Of a DNA stretch of 64,000 nucleotides, positions 10,101 through 17,384 are shown piece after piece. The notes beneath the pieces were generated by a model that worked only from the letters and a program-made list of their open reading frames with translations, searched no databases and was not told the origin of the DNA. This DNA comes from Polaribacter vadi (lineage in GTDB: Bacteria; Bacteroidota; Bacteroidia; Flavobacteriales; Flavobacteriaceae), in assembly GCF_001761365.1 (NCBI RefSeq), contig NZ_CP017477.1, positions 1,920,501 to 1,984,500 on the forward strand. Reading direction: 5' to 3'. How positions within the stretch are numbered: the stretch's first letter is position 1; every line of letters starts with the position of its first letter. The translations under genes and the position numbers were made by a program.

Positions 10101-11984
10101 AATAGAGTACTTAATTTTAACTTCTGTATTTGTATTAATATCATCAGGAGTATAAGTGGTTCCATTAATAGTTCCACCACCATAAATAATTGACCAAGTT
10201 CCACCAGAAGGAGTTCCTGTTAAGGTTTTAGTTTCACTTTGAGTAATTGAAGCAGTAGATGTAGTATTGTCTGCAGTAAGACATACAGGAGTTACTGTAA
10301 AAGTTACATCATCAGTTGTAGCTGCACAAGAGCCATCAGCTGCGATTGTATATCTTATTTTTACAGTTGTGTTTGTGTTAATATTATCTGGAGTATACGT
10401 AGTTCCGTTTATAGTTCCACCACCAGAAACGATTGACCAAGTTCCTCCTGAAGGAGTACCTGATAATGTTTTTGTTTGTCCTTCAGTAATATCAGCTGTT
10501 GATGTTGTATTGTCAGCAGTATCACAACTAACACAATTAATTACTTCAATGGCATCTAATTCATAATCTGTATGATTTATATCTCCTTTATCGAATGCTA
10601 CATATCTAAAACTAGAATTTGAGGTTACAGTTGTAGTAATAAAATTTTTAGAAGTAGTTTGAGGTCTTGTAGGATGATTTGTAAAACCAGAACTAGAAGA
10701 AGTAGATTCTGATAAATCTATATACGCTGTTCCTGATTCACTATTTCTTACACGCCAAGTAATTTTATATTGAGTTCCTGCAGGAAAAACATTATTAAAG
10801 TCTACAATTAATTGTTGGTTACTATTATGAATTTCTGCATAGCTTCCATCTGGAGCACCAGCAATATTATACTTACCTACTACACTATTTTGATTACTTT
10901 CATAAGAAGCATAAGTACTTGTACAATTAGAACCTGAACCAGAAGCAACTGTAACTGTATAGTCTGTAAAACATCCATCTATGTTTGTAAAAACTCTAAT
11001 AATATATTGACCTCCACTATTGGGAGCGTTTGAAACTAAAGTTGTCGGTAATGAATTTGGAATTTTTGTTGCAGTTGCAATTGTAGTTGCCCCATTGTAA
11101 CTTGAAGCATTTAATGAACTTACTCCATAATACTGAGCACCAGATGCAGATTCTAAAATAATTTCGCCATTATTATTTGTAGGTGCATTTGTACTTGTTG
11201 TAATTGATGGAGGAGTAGGACAACAGTTTGAAGAAGCATTTTCATTTAAAATAACCTCTGGCTGTCTATTACTATTTTGAGGAATTAACCAAATTACATT
11301 TGAAGCAGGAAGATAATTAGTATTAACCGCTTGTTTTAAGTCATTAACAGTATAAGTATTACCATCTCCTCCTACCCAAGAGTAATTATAACTACTTGTA
11401 TCTAACCCATTTGTATAATGCCAAACAACAACAGCAATAGCTCTATAAAAATTAGAAGTAAGAGATGTTGAACTAGATGCAAAGCTAGGATATTTAATTA
11501 CAGATAAAGTTCTTTGTACTTTATCTAAAATCTGAGCATCAGTATAATTATTATTCCCAAAATTAATATATGTAAGAGGTGTTAATGTTGTATTGAAAAC
11601 ATCATTTACTTTTGGAGCTTCACTTGGAAGATCTAAACAAAAAGAAGGTGTTCCGCTATTGTTTATAGTAGATCTAGAGATTCCCCAAGAACTTTCTTCT
11701 GTAATTAAAAGTGAACTTTCTGGAGAACAAACACTTGTCTTATTTGTAGAAGTATAAGCATCTAAACTTAAAACATTTCTCTTTGTTTTAGTTTTAGATG
11801 TAATTCCACTTGATTGCCTAATACTTGCTTTACCATTCGCATCATTAAAACTTTTACTCTCGTTTTGAGAATAAAAACTTACTGAGCTTAAAAAAGCAAC
11901 GATAAGTAAGGTTGATAATTTGTTTAGGTTTAAACTTTTAAAAAGATTAAACTCTAGGGTTTGGTTTTTTGTAATTTTTTTCAT
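4125..11984 (-). CDS. Giant multidomain T9SS-secreted surface protein with thioester-like domain, PA14 domain and 82-residue repeats
   Basis: This 2,619-residue protein has an N-terminal signal segment (hydrophobic about 23-39, ending FYSQ). Domains in order, with approximate residues: a region resembling the Gram-positive adhesin thioester domain (100-245, with FCLDLP at C116 and a hydrophobic helix ending at W188); a jelly-roll-like segment (350-485); two copies of an 82-residue repeat (487-650); a DxDxDG calcium-type repeat (660-692); a PA14-like domain (697-840); another DxDxDG stretch; an Ig-like domain (905-1024); eleven tandem 82-residue repeats (1025-1925); an SdrD-B-like domain (1926-2045, opening SIGDTVWFDTDGDG); a conserved region of unknown fold (2090-2530); and a type A T9SS sorting domain (from AYPNPSQGNV to KILFR). 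I infer a cell-surface adhesin or matrix protein. The gene is monocistronic, with an 800-base upstream region and its own terminator. Confidence 0.88.
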   Translation of the reverse strand: MKKITKNQTLEFNLFKSLNLNKLSTLLIVAFLSSVSFYSQNESKSFNDANGKASIRQSSGITSKTKTKRNVLSLDAYTSTNKTSVCSPESSLLITEESSWGISRSTINNSGTPSFCLDLPSEAPKVNDVFNTTLTPLTYINFGNNNYTDAQILDKVQRTLSVIKYPSFASSSTSLTSNFYRAIAVVVWHYTNGLDTSSYNYSWVGGDGNTYTVNDLKQAVNTNYLPASNVIWLIPQNSNRQPEVILNENASSNCCPTPPSITTSTNAPTNNNGEIILESASGAQYYGVSSLNASSYNGATTIATATKIPNSLPTTLVSNAPNSGGQYIIRVFTNIDGCFTDYTVTVASGSGSNCTSTYASYESNQNSVVGKYNIAGAPDGSYAEIHNSNQQLIVDFNNVFPAGTQYKITWRVRNSESGTAYIDLSESTSSSSGFTNHPTRPQTTSKNFITTTVTSNSSFRYVAFDKGDINHTDYELDAIEVINCVSCDTADNTTSTADITEGQTKTLSGTPSGGTWSIVSGGGTINGTTYTPDNINTNTTVKIRYTIAADGSCAATTDDVTFTVTPVCLTADNTTSTASITQSETKTLTGTPSGGTWSIIYGGGTINGTTYTPDDINTNTEVKIKYSIPANGNCAWTYDYVIFTVTPVVSNPCTDGATVGVVTANDPDADGINNICDLDDDNDGILDVNENTDCAGSLNYEFYNSLPYDNKADNIPTSGAIKTGTVSDFNVTALQQIATPNDVTTYSIRYTGYINIAATNTYTFYTSSDDGSKLYINGTEVVNNDGLHSNSEKEGDIFLNAGYHSITILFFENSGDHVLSASYKSSNISKTTIPFSILSGNCDFDNDGIPNSLDLDSDNDGCPDAIESGGVDANPADGILDGTGYDSYGKVTGGTNGYNGITGNEVKATKINVTSTPSNETKSEGDSATFNVTATADNATSYNTGTPVYGTPGNSNSGINYKWYLGDPNNGGTIINNGGVYSNTTSATLNISNVTGLNGSVYYSVITHDNNNCIYEVNSATLTVCSVADNTTSTASITEGQTKTLTGAPNGGTWSIVSGGGNINGTTYAPDNINTDTTVVIRYTIAADGDCAATTDDVTFTVTPVCDVVADNTTSTADITEGETKTLTGAPTGGTWSIVSGGGNINGTTYTPDNINTDTTVVIRYTIAADGDCAATSDDVTFTVTPVCNVVADNTTSTADITEGETKTLTGAPTGGTWSIVSGGGNINGTTYTPADINTDTTVVIRYTIAADGDCAATFDDVTFTVTPVCNVVADNTTSTADITEGETKTLTGAPTGGTWSIVSGGGAINGTTYTPADINTDTTVVIRYTIAADGDCAATSDDVTFTVTPVCNVVADNTTSTADITEGETKTLTGAPTGGTWSIVSGGGAINGTTYTPADINTDTTVVIRYTIAADGDCAATSDDVTFTVTPVCNVVADNTTSTASITEGQTKTLTGAPTGGTWSIVSGGGNINGTTYTPADINTDTTVVIRYTIAADGDCAATSDDVTFTVTPVCDVVADNTTSTADITEGETKTLTGAPTGGTWSIVSGGGNISGTTYTPADINTDTDVTIRYTIAADGDCAATSDDVTFTVTPVCDVVAENTTSTADMTEGETKTLTGAPTGGTWSIVSGGGNISGTTYTPADINTDTDVTIRYTIAADGDCAATSDDVTFTVTPVCNVVADNTTSTADITEGDTKTLTGAPTGGTWSIVSGGGNINGTTYTPADINTDTDVTIRYTIAADGDCAATSDDVTFTVTPVCDVVADNTTSTADITEGETKTLIGAPAGGTWSIVSGGGTISGTTYTPADINTDTDVTIRYTIAADGDCAATSDDVTFTVTPVCDVVADNTTSTADITEGETKTLTGAPIGGTWSIVSGGGVINGTTYTPADINTDTDITIRYTIAADGDCAATSDDVTFTVTSSGLGSIGDTVWFDTDGDGLKDAGENGLGGATVTLDPGTPSNPADDTTTTTDANGNYLFDNLPAGVYTITVDLSTVTSGIPSGKTIADLIPTFDADGVGTANTSTVSLSLGETNLDQDFGYSVSSGGVNTGNDGGIESESLGDALTKLYVGRKKNSVPTVFVKSEANLYNKSKMKSAQPYQGKGQTMLDMFPTELVAGNVANITSPTDILDITTADEVLAVDFSLDGETKGVVLGIKTTDKVYNHTKASCDRLRGAEILNIQTVQVKGYNFLMQGIKQRNGVVEYAISFATAKNNNDTNYTIQTNWYVNNYTKFNDVYNFQVWSTKPADTQKLVADVLNNLQSFIPVKQTEIQKVPETYASKIYRDKAELVVMLRSTEEGNTAEVSMVELYSETANNIKHRTNSLSTEIQQSLRLDIADGYEYDGLVKVDNEVEDAFYHADGNWGLDFDKRYTEIKNYFVWNNFDREYKDDEYAINRDVEIKATSNYDYLTVYKSLLPGTISADYSEYNYVAFTATGSGLMELGLIKSSIQDWKAQYRVMVDFSEEEQTYYVPFEIFTSSASQNKMTAEDLTTLTFTFLPVEAQTNELDLKISDVRFAKTAVEGQIVNKIDKFENEFMAYPNPSQGNVNLLLFSETDTEATVTLSDITGKIIYSQKATLNAGKNELDFNFKVKTGVMLLNVTSPETNYGTTKILFR
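6210..8912 (-). repeat. Eleven tandem 246-bp repeats encoding 82-residue modules
   Basis: The modules share the pattern ADNTTSTADITEGETKTL, GGTWSIVSGGG, GTTYTP, RYTIAADGDCAAT and DDVTFTVTPVC. Each has two cysteines, one at its start and one in DGDC. The first unit is one residue shorter. Two further, more diverged copies of the same module lie at about 10036-10526, upstream of the PA14 domain. DNA identity between adjacent units is very high, which points to recent expansion or gene conversion. Confidence 0.95.
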
Positions 11985-12785
11985 GGCGTGAAAAAGTTTA
12001 TAATTAGGGTTACAACTTTTATTCTCCTGGGAACAAGACTTAGAGGTTTTGGACTTAGGGAAAAAATTGTTGAAAGGTTGTTAATTATCCATCATTATTT
12101 TATTTTAGGTGAAATAAAATAATATAGAAATCTTAACTAAATACTATTATTATAGTATAGTTGATTTAAAAATAAATTGAGATTTGTTAAACAAATGGTC
12201 TAATGTTTTAAATACTGATAGTATCAGTAAATTTTGCAGTTTAGGGTGTACTTTTTTCCTCATTGAAAAAGTTTTAATTTAGGGTTAACAATTTTATTAT
12301 TAAGAACAAAATTATAAAATTTTAGTCTTAGGGATACTTTTTTTCGATTAAGGACAGTATTCTTTCGGTAACTGACACCTCAAAAGATTAATTTGCTTAC
12401 AAAAAATTAAATGAGGGTAAAATCATTGAGTCTCAGGGAGAAATCAATGAAATAAATAATTGATATAAGCCTACAAATTTAATACATTATTAATAACAAA
12501 TAAAATAAATTTAACACAAAAGAAGTAAAATAAACCTATATCACACTTAAGATGTTAATTATCAATTAATTACGTTTTTAAAATATTTGTAAATTATTGG
12601 AAATCAGTCTATAAATATTTAAAATATGAACCATTTTTTTATAAAAATACAGCTAAAAAAATCTATAAACCATTCAAAATCAGTAGCGAAAAATCAAACT
12701 TAAATATAAATAGATAGCTTTGAATATAGTTAAATTTAATATTTTTAAATGATTAGTTTATCAACTTTAAAAAATAAAATTAATA
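11985..12785 (-). promoter_or_regulatory. 800-base intergenic region upstream of the giant T9SS gene
   Basis: No convincing gene is present. The region contains a leader that occurs twice (11982-12070 and 12261-12344, diverged). It contains the minus-strand motifs AAAAAAGTACACCC (12244-12257) and AAAAAAAGTATCCC (12331-12344). It also holds palindromes at 12182-12196 (ATTTGTT, A, AACAAAT) and 12213-12229 (TACTGATA, G, TATCAGTA). A 38-codon minus-strand ORF starting at 12263 looks like a decayed remnant, not a gene. The part from 12350 to 12785 is AT-rich sequence in which I see nothing definite. Confidence 0.5.
12261..12336 (-). repeat. Diverged second copy of the giant gene's 5' leader
   Basis: Bases 12261-12336 align with 11982-12062. 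Both run from a minus-strand ATG through CTTTTTC, AACCCTAA, an AT-rich stretch and a final CCCTAAG element. The copy next to the gene is functional by position. The distal copy starts only a 38-codon ORF. Confidence 0.55.
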
Positions 12786-14096
12786 TTATTTCTGTCTGAA
12801 ATAAACAGTAACAGGTACTCCAGAAAAATCATAAATTTCCCTTAATTTATTTTCTAAAAACCTTCTGTAAGGATCTCTTACATATTGAGGTAAATTACAG
12901 AAAAAAGCAAATTGCGGAGTTGCTGTAGGCAACTGCATACAATATTTAATTTTCACAAATTTCCCTTTAGTAGCTGGTGGTGGATAACTTTTAATGATGT
13001 CTAACATTACATCATTCAATTTACTTGTAGGTATTTTCTTTTTTCTCTTTTCAAAAACTTCTACAGCAGTTTCTATCGCTTTAAATAAACGTTGTTTTGT
13101 AAGTGCAGAAATAAAAATAATAGGCACATCTGTAAAAGGTTCAATTTGCTTTCTAACCATCGCTTCAAAATCTCTTAAAGTGTTGGTTTCTTTCTCAATT
13201 AAATCCCATTTATTAATTAAAATCACAATACCTTTTCTGTTTTTTTCTGCCAACCAAAATATATTTTGATCTTGGCCTTCAAAACCACGAGTGGCATCAA
13301 CAACTAATATAATTACATCTGCATATTCTATAGAACGCACTGCACGCATTACAGAATAAAATTCTAAATCTTCTTTTACTTTTGATTTTTTTCGGATTCC
13401 AGCTGTATCAACCAAATTAAAATCGAAACCAAATCTGTTATATTTTGTATCGATAGAATCTCTTGTAGTTCCAGCGATATTGGTTACAATATTCCTATCT
13501 TTACCTATTAAAGAATTTATAAAAGATGATTTTCCAGCATTTGGTCGTCCAACAACCGCAAATCTTGGTAATTCTTCTTTATCTGCATCAAAAGGTTCTG
13601 GATCTGGCATTTCTGCAACCAAAGCATCTAATAAATCTCCAGTTCCACTTCCATTAATTGACGCAATTGTAAAATATTCGCCCAAACCAAGATTATAAAA
13701 TTCTATAGCATCTGGCTCACGCATTGCGTTATCAACTTTATTAACAACTGTAAAAATTGGTTTTTTTACCTTGCGTAAAAGTTTAGCAACTTCAGCATCC
13801 ATAGGTGTTATACCATCTTCTACATTTACTACAAAAACTATTAAATCTGCTTCTTCAATAGCAAGATTTACTTGTTTTCTTATTTCTCCTTCAAAAATAT
13901 CATCAGAACCAGTAATGTAACCACCAGTATCTATCACCGAAAATTCTTTTCCATTCCAGTCAGATTTTCCATAATGCCTGTCTCTTGTAACTCCGCTAAC
14001 AGAATCTACAATTGCTTCTCTTCTTTGAACCAGTCTATTAAAAAGTGTTGACTTTCCTACATTTGGTCTTCCTACAATGGCAACAATACTATTCAT
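12786..14096 (-). CDS. der: Ribosome biogenesis GTPase Der (EngA)
   Basis: The protein has two consecutive GTPase domains. The first P-loop is GRPNVGKST at residues 8-16 and the second is GRPNAGKSS near residue 182. Each is followed by a DTxG switch (DTGGY, DTAGI) and an NKxD motif (NKVD, NKWD), and a KH-like C-terminal domain ends in VYFRQK. Der acts in 50S subunit maturation in the cytosol. An ATG ten codons upstream (14126) is in frame, but the conserved N-terminus begins [12 protein letters not shown], so I place the start at 14096 (436 residues, normal for Der). The gene is essential in most bacteria. Its upstream region is shared with a divergent small membrane-protein gene. Confidence 0.96.
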   Translation of the reverse strand: MNSIVAIVGRPNVGKSTLFNRLVQRREAIVDSVSGVTRDRHYGKSDWNGKEFSVIDTGGYITGSDDIFEGEIRKQVNLAIEEADLIVFVVNVEDGITPMDAEVAKLLRKVKKPIFTVVNKVDNAMREPDAIEFYNLGLGEYFTIASINGSGTGDLLDALVAEMPDPEPFDADKEELPRFAVVGRPNAGKSSFINSLIGKDRNIVTNIAGTTRDSIDTKYNRFGFDFNLVDTAGIRKKSKVKEDLEFYSVMRAVRSIEYADVIILVVDATRGFEGQDQNIFWLAEKNRKGIVILINKWDLIEKETNTLRDFEAMVRKQIEPFTDVPIIFISALTKQRLFKAIETAVEVFEKRKKKIPTSKLNDVMLDIIKSYPPPATKGKFVKIKYCMQLPTATPQFAFFCNLPQYVRDPYRRFLENKLREIYDFSGVPVTVYFRQK

Positions 14097-14178
14097 TTTG
14101 TGTTGATATTTTTTGCAAAGATACAATTTACTGTACGAAAAATAATTGTAAATTTAAACTGTTATTAAACTGATTTTA

Positions 14179-14703
14179 ATGAGTGCAAAAATTAACCTTT
14201 TCATAGAGAAAAGAAATAGTGAAATTTCTTTAAGACCTCGATTTACAATTGAGTTAAAAGAAAAGAAACAAGAGGTTTTAAATCGTTTTGCAGATGAGTT
14301 TAAAAAAGAAACCACAAAATTTAGTGGTAGTTTTGTTGATGGACATCTTTTTATTTCTGTTTCTAAGAAAGATGAGCATTTTTGGTCACCTCAATTGCAT
14401 TTAGAAATAGTAGAAGAATCTGATAATACAGCAACCTTAAAAGGATTATTTGGACCAAAACCACAGGTTTGGACACTCTTTATGTTTATTCATTTTATAA
14501 TAGGATGTTCTTTTTTAGCGTTTTGTGTAGTTTTATACACAAGAATTTCTTTAAATGAATCTATCTTTTTTCCAATTATTATGATGATAGTTTTGCCTTT
14601 TATTTGGATTGTTCTTTATATGTTAGGAAAAATAGGCAAAGACACAGGAAAAAATCAAATGAAGAATTTGCACGATTTTATGATAAATACAATCAATTCT
14701 TAA
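14179..14703 (+). CDS. Conserved two-helix membrane protein of unknown function
   Basis: The 174-residue protein has a soluble N-terminal part (about 1-95) rich in beta strands, including FVDGHLFISVSKKDEHFWSP. Two membrane helices follow (about 98-122 and 130-150), with a short basic tail. No catalytic motif is visible and I do not recognise a named family. Homologues adjacent to der are, to my recollection, common in flavobacteria. It is transcribed divergently from der, with 82 bases between starts. A helix-tail-anchored envelope or sensor role is possible but unsupported. Confidence 0.7.
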   Translation: MSAKINLFIEKRNSEISLRPRFTIELKEKKQEVLNRFADEFKKETTKFSGSFVDGHLFISVSKKDEHFWSPQLHLEIVEESDNTATLKGLFGPKPQVWTLFMFIHFIIGCSFLAFCVVLYTRISLNESIFFPIIMMIVLPFIWIVLYMLGKIGKDTGKNQMKNLHDFMINTINS

Positions 14704-15049
14704 TCTAATTTTCAGAGACTTACAATTAAAATTCCTCGTAAGAAAAGGTTGTTTTTTAGGGTGTTTTCCCCCTTTTTTGTTAAATCTTATGATTTTATAA
14801 TAGCAAATTATATAGCACCTCTTAAAACACAAAAAACTGATATAGAGGTATTTAAATTTATTTTTTTATTTTATTTTTGATATAATTTTATAGAATTGTT
14901 TTTTGTTGCGTATTTTTCTAATTTTATTTTCGTTATTTTTGAATATCAAACTAATAGTATTTAAAATATTATTCTATCCCCCCAAAAGCTATTTCCCTCG
15001 AATTTTTTAAGCTCTGAGCATATATATTTTAAGTATTTAAAACCTACTT
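14704..15049 (+). other. 346-base intergenic region before the T9SS/regulator operon
   Basis: The sequence is very AT-rich with no gene. TATCCCCCCAAAA at about 14974-14986 resembles the C-rich leader motif found ahead of the giant gene at 17385, followed by TTTCCCTCG. No clean promoter pair or terminator hairpin could be identified. Confidence 0.4.
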
Positions 15050-15520
15050 ATGAAACTATATTTACTCCCAATCTTTTTATTTTTCTTTACAAATCTTTTA
15101 TTTTCTCAAGAAAATATAGCTACTTCTGGAGGTAATGCTACTGGTTCAGGATCTTCTAGCTATACTATTGGTCAGCTGTTTACAGCCACAAATGTTTCAA
15201 ATAGCGGTTCTGTATTACAAGGAATTCAGCAAAGCATAGAGTTGTTTACGTTAGCAAATCCAAATGTAAAATCTTTTGCTTTAGAAGCAATTACATTTCC
15301 AAATCCGACAAAGGATAATATCATTTTATCTATTTCAAATACTGAAATTGAAAAACTTGTTTTTTCAATTTTCGATATTCATGGAAGGTTATTAAAAAAA
15401 GAGAACATACATACAAAACTGACTACTATCAATATAAAAAACTTTCCAACTGGTATTTACTTGCTTAAAGTTCATCACCATAAAAAACAATTGAAAGTAT
15501 TTAAAATTATAAAAAACTAA
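15050..15520 (+). CDS. Small T9SS type A sorting-domain protein
   Basis: The 156-residue protein has a signal peptide (1-19, ending LLFSQ) and a short Gly/Ser-rich segment with SSSYTIGQLF. The second half is a T9SS sorting domain: FPNPTKDNI near residue 83, FDIHGRLL, PTGIYLLKV, and a basic end FKIIKN. It is therefore exported by Sec and then across the outer membrane by T9SS. The mature part before the sorting domain is only about 60 residues, and is a conserved flavobacterial module of unknown function (ATSGGNATGSG...YTIGQ). It is the first gene of a probable three-gene operon, two bases ahead of the next. Confidence 0.85.
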   Translation: MKLYLLPIFLFFFTNLLFSQENIATSGGNATGSGSSSYTIGQLFTATNVSNSGSVLQGIQQSIELFTLANPNVKSFALEAITFPNPTKDNIILSISNTEIEKLVFSIFDIHGRLLKKENIHTKLTTINIKNFPTGIYLLKVHHHKKQLKVFKIIKN

Positions 15521-15522
15521 CT

Positions 15523-16440
15523 ATGAAAAGAATATTACTAATTTTAGCGCTTACTTTTACTACGATTGGGTTTTCACAAACACCAGAAAAAATGAGTTAT
15601 CAAGCCATTATAAGAGATGCAAATGATAACCTGTTGAGTAATAAATCTATTGGCTTACAAATAAGCATTTTACAAAACACAGCTACAGGAAAAACAGTCT
15701 ATTTAGAAACACACACACCAACAACTAATATTAATGGCTTAATTACCATAGAAATAGGAACTGGATTTGTAGTATCTGGTGTTTTTTCTCAAATAGATTG
15801 GAGCTCAGGAAATTATTTTATAAAATCTGAAACAGATCCTTTAGGAGGAACAGATTATTCAATTTCTGGCACTAGCCAACTCTTGAGTGTTCCTTATGCA
15901 TTACATGCAAAAACGGCAGAAAATTTTTCAGCATACAAAATAGGTGATGCTGCACATGGAGGAATAGTTTTTTGGGTTGATGAAAGTGGGCAACATGGTT
16001 TGGTATTTTCAGCTAATGAAATATCAGATGCTACAAAATGGTTTGCAGGCACATTTGGTTCCACTCAAGCAAAAGGTAATGGAGTTGGTGCTGGTAAAGC
16101 AAACTCTAGTATCATAATTTCATCGCATGTTTTTCTTGGTGATGATGGTGAGCTTTATGCTGCCAGATTGTGTAATGAACTTGAAGTTGTGTCAAATAAT
16201 GTAATTTATGGAGATTGGTATTTGCCTAGTGTTTTCGAACTAAAATTAATGTCTCTAAATGTGGCTACTTTAAATGCTACAACTACTTCTATAAGTGGAG
16301 ACAATTTATCAAATAACTTTTATTGGAGTTCTACAGAGGCATCAAATAGTATGTCTAAAATTGTAAACCCAACTAACGGTCAAGAATCTAGTGTTTTAAA
16401 AGGTAGCTTAAATAGGGTTAGAGCTGTAAGAACATTTTAA
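15523..16440 (+). CDS. Secreted protein with C-terminal DUF1566/Lcl-like domain
   Basis: The 305-residue protein has a signal peptide (1-18, ending GFSQ). Its N-terminal beta-rich region (20-135) has the pattern MSYQAIIRDANDNLLSNKS found in many flavobacterial surface proteins. The C-terminal region carries DUF1566-type marks: GGIVFWVDESGQHGLV near residue 146, GDWYLPSVFELKLM, NFYWSSTEAS and NRVRAVRTF. DUF1566/Lcl domains are C-type-lectin-like and bind glycans or collagen in some proteins, so binding is inferred. There is no T9SS sorting domain, so the protein may stay periplasmic or partner the preceding T9SS protein. Confidence 0.75.
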   Translation: MKRILLILALTFTTIGFSQTPEKMSYQAIIRDANDNLLSNKSIGLQISILQNTATGKTVYLETHTPTTNINGLITIEIGTGFVVSGVFSQIDWSSGNYFIKSETDPLGGTDYSISGTSQLLSVPYALHAKTAENFSAYKIGDAAHGGIVFWVDESGQHGLVFSANEISDATKWFAGTFGSTQAKGNGVGAGKANSSIIISSHVFLGDDGELYAARLCNELEVVSNNVIYGDWYLPSVFELKLMSLNVATLNATTTSISGDNLSNNFYWSSTEASNSMSKIVNPTNGQESSVLKGSLNRVRAVRTF

Positions 16441-16458
16441 TTTTTAACAATTTACCAA

Positions 16459-17019
16459 ATGGATAAAATTAAAACTGTACTTATAGATACTGATGAATCT
16501 TTTTTAAGAAGATTAAACAGCTTACTTGCAAACTTTAAAGAAGTCGAAGTTATTGGTGCTTTTGAAAACGCAAACGAAGGATTAGACTTTATACTAAAAA
16601 ATGAACCAGATTTAGCTTTTGTACAAATTGAAATGCCAAATCTTTCTGGTTTAGAAATTGCAGAAGAAATTAGCAAAAGAGAAACCAATGTAAAAATAAT
16701 ATTAGTTTCTGAACATTCTCATTATGCTGTTAAAGCTTTAAAAGTAATGGTTTTCGATTATCTTCTAAAACCTATTTCTATTGATGAATTAAAAACTTCT
16801 CTACAACGTTTCAACATAAAATATAAAATAAACTTAAACAATAGAGAGCTGCAAATTATTAGAGAAATGTCGAACGGATTAAGTAGTCAAAATATTGGTG
16901 AAAAACTATGCATTAGTAGGCATACAGTAGATACATATAGAAGAAGTATTTTAGAAAAAACAGCATGTCAAAATACAGCGCAATTAATTAAGTTCTCCTT
17001 AAAAAGCGGACTTATTTAA
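16459..17019 (+). CDS. LuxR/NarL-type response regulator with degenerate receiver (no phospho-acceptor Asp)
   Basis: The 186-residue protein has an N-terminal receiver domain (1-115) and a C-terminal LuxR helix-turn-helix (about 122-180: LNNRELQIIREMSNG, IGEKLCISRHTVDTYRRSI). In the receiver the acidic pair is present (D10, D12) and so are the switch lysine K104 and S84. The position that normally carries the phosphorylated aspartate is glutamine: AFVQIEMPN, with Q56 encoded by CAA at 16624-16626. It therefore cannot be controlled by ordinary Asp phosphorylation and may act constitutively, through dimerisation or through a ligand. It closes the operon that begins at 15050 and lies 365 bases before the giant gene at 17385, whose regulator I infer it to be. 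Confidence 0.85.
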   Translation: MDKIKTVLIDTDESFLRRLNSLLANFKEVEVIGAFENANEGLDFILKNEPDLAFVQIEMPNLSGLEIAEEISKRETNVKIILVSEHSHYAVKALKVMVFDYLLKPISIDELKTSLQRFNIKYKINLNNRELQIIREMSNGLSSQNIGEKLCISRHTVDTYRRSILEKTACQNTAQLIKFSLKSGLI

Positions 17020-17384
17020 AAACTTAATTCGCTGAATTGTAGCATATAACCGATAATTTACTCATTAATGAGGTTGAATAGTATCAATTGTGATGATGGT
17101 TTAACTTAAGGTAAATAGTATTTTTGTAGACTAAAGTATTTTGGAATTTTTGTTTTTAATAGTTAAAAAGAATGCGTTAGATTCTAATAATTATGATTAA
17201 TATCAAATTTATTTTAGTTAAAATATTTTTTATTCAATAAGAAAATATTTTTTTTACTCCCCTTCAAAAAAGTACACCCCCAAAAAAATTAAACAAACAT
17301 TACTCCCCTAAAATAATGTGATATACTGCAATTGCAGTTATAAATATATAATAAAGTTTTTTAAAACACCTAACTACGATAGCT
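17020..17384 (+). promoter_or_regulatory. 365-base upstream region of the giant repeat protein gene
   Basis: No gene is present. A -7-like box TATTTTTG lies at 17119-17126 without an obvious -33 partner. The leader contains AAAAAAGTACACCC at 17266-17279, identical to a motif upstream of the other giant gene, and further C-rich patches (ACTCCCC at 17256-17262 and 17302-17308). It also contains a perfect 14-bp palindrome ACTGCAATTGCAGT at 17325-17338, 47 bases before the ATG. Confidence 0.5.

Noticed and set aside
12150..12263. Minus-strand ORF of 38 codons starting at 12263
   Set aside because: No recognisable signal or domain; better explained as a remnant of the duplicated leader.
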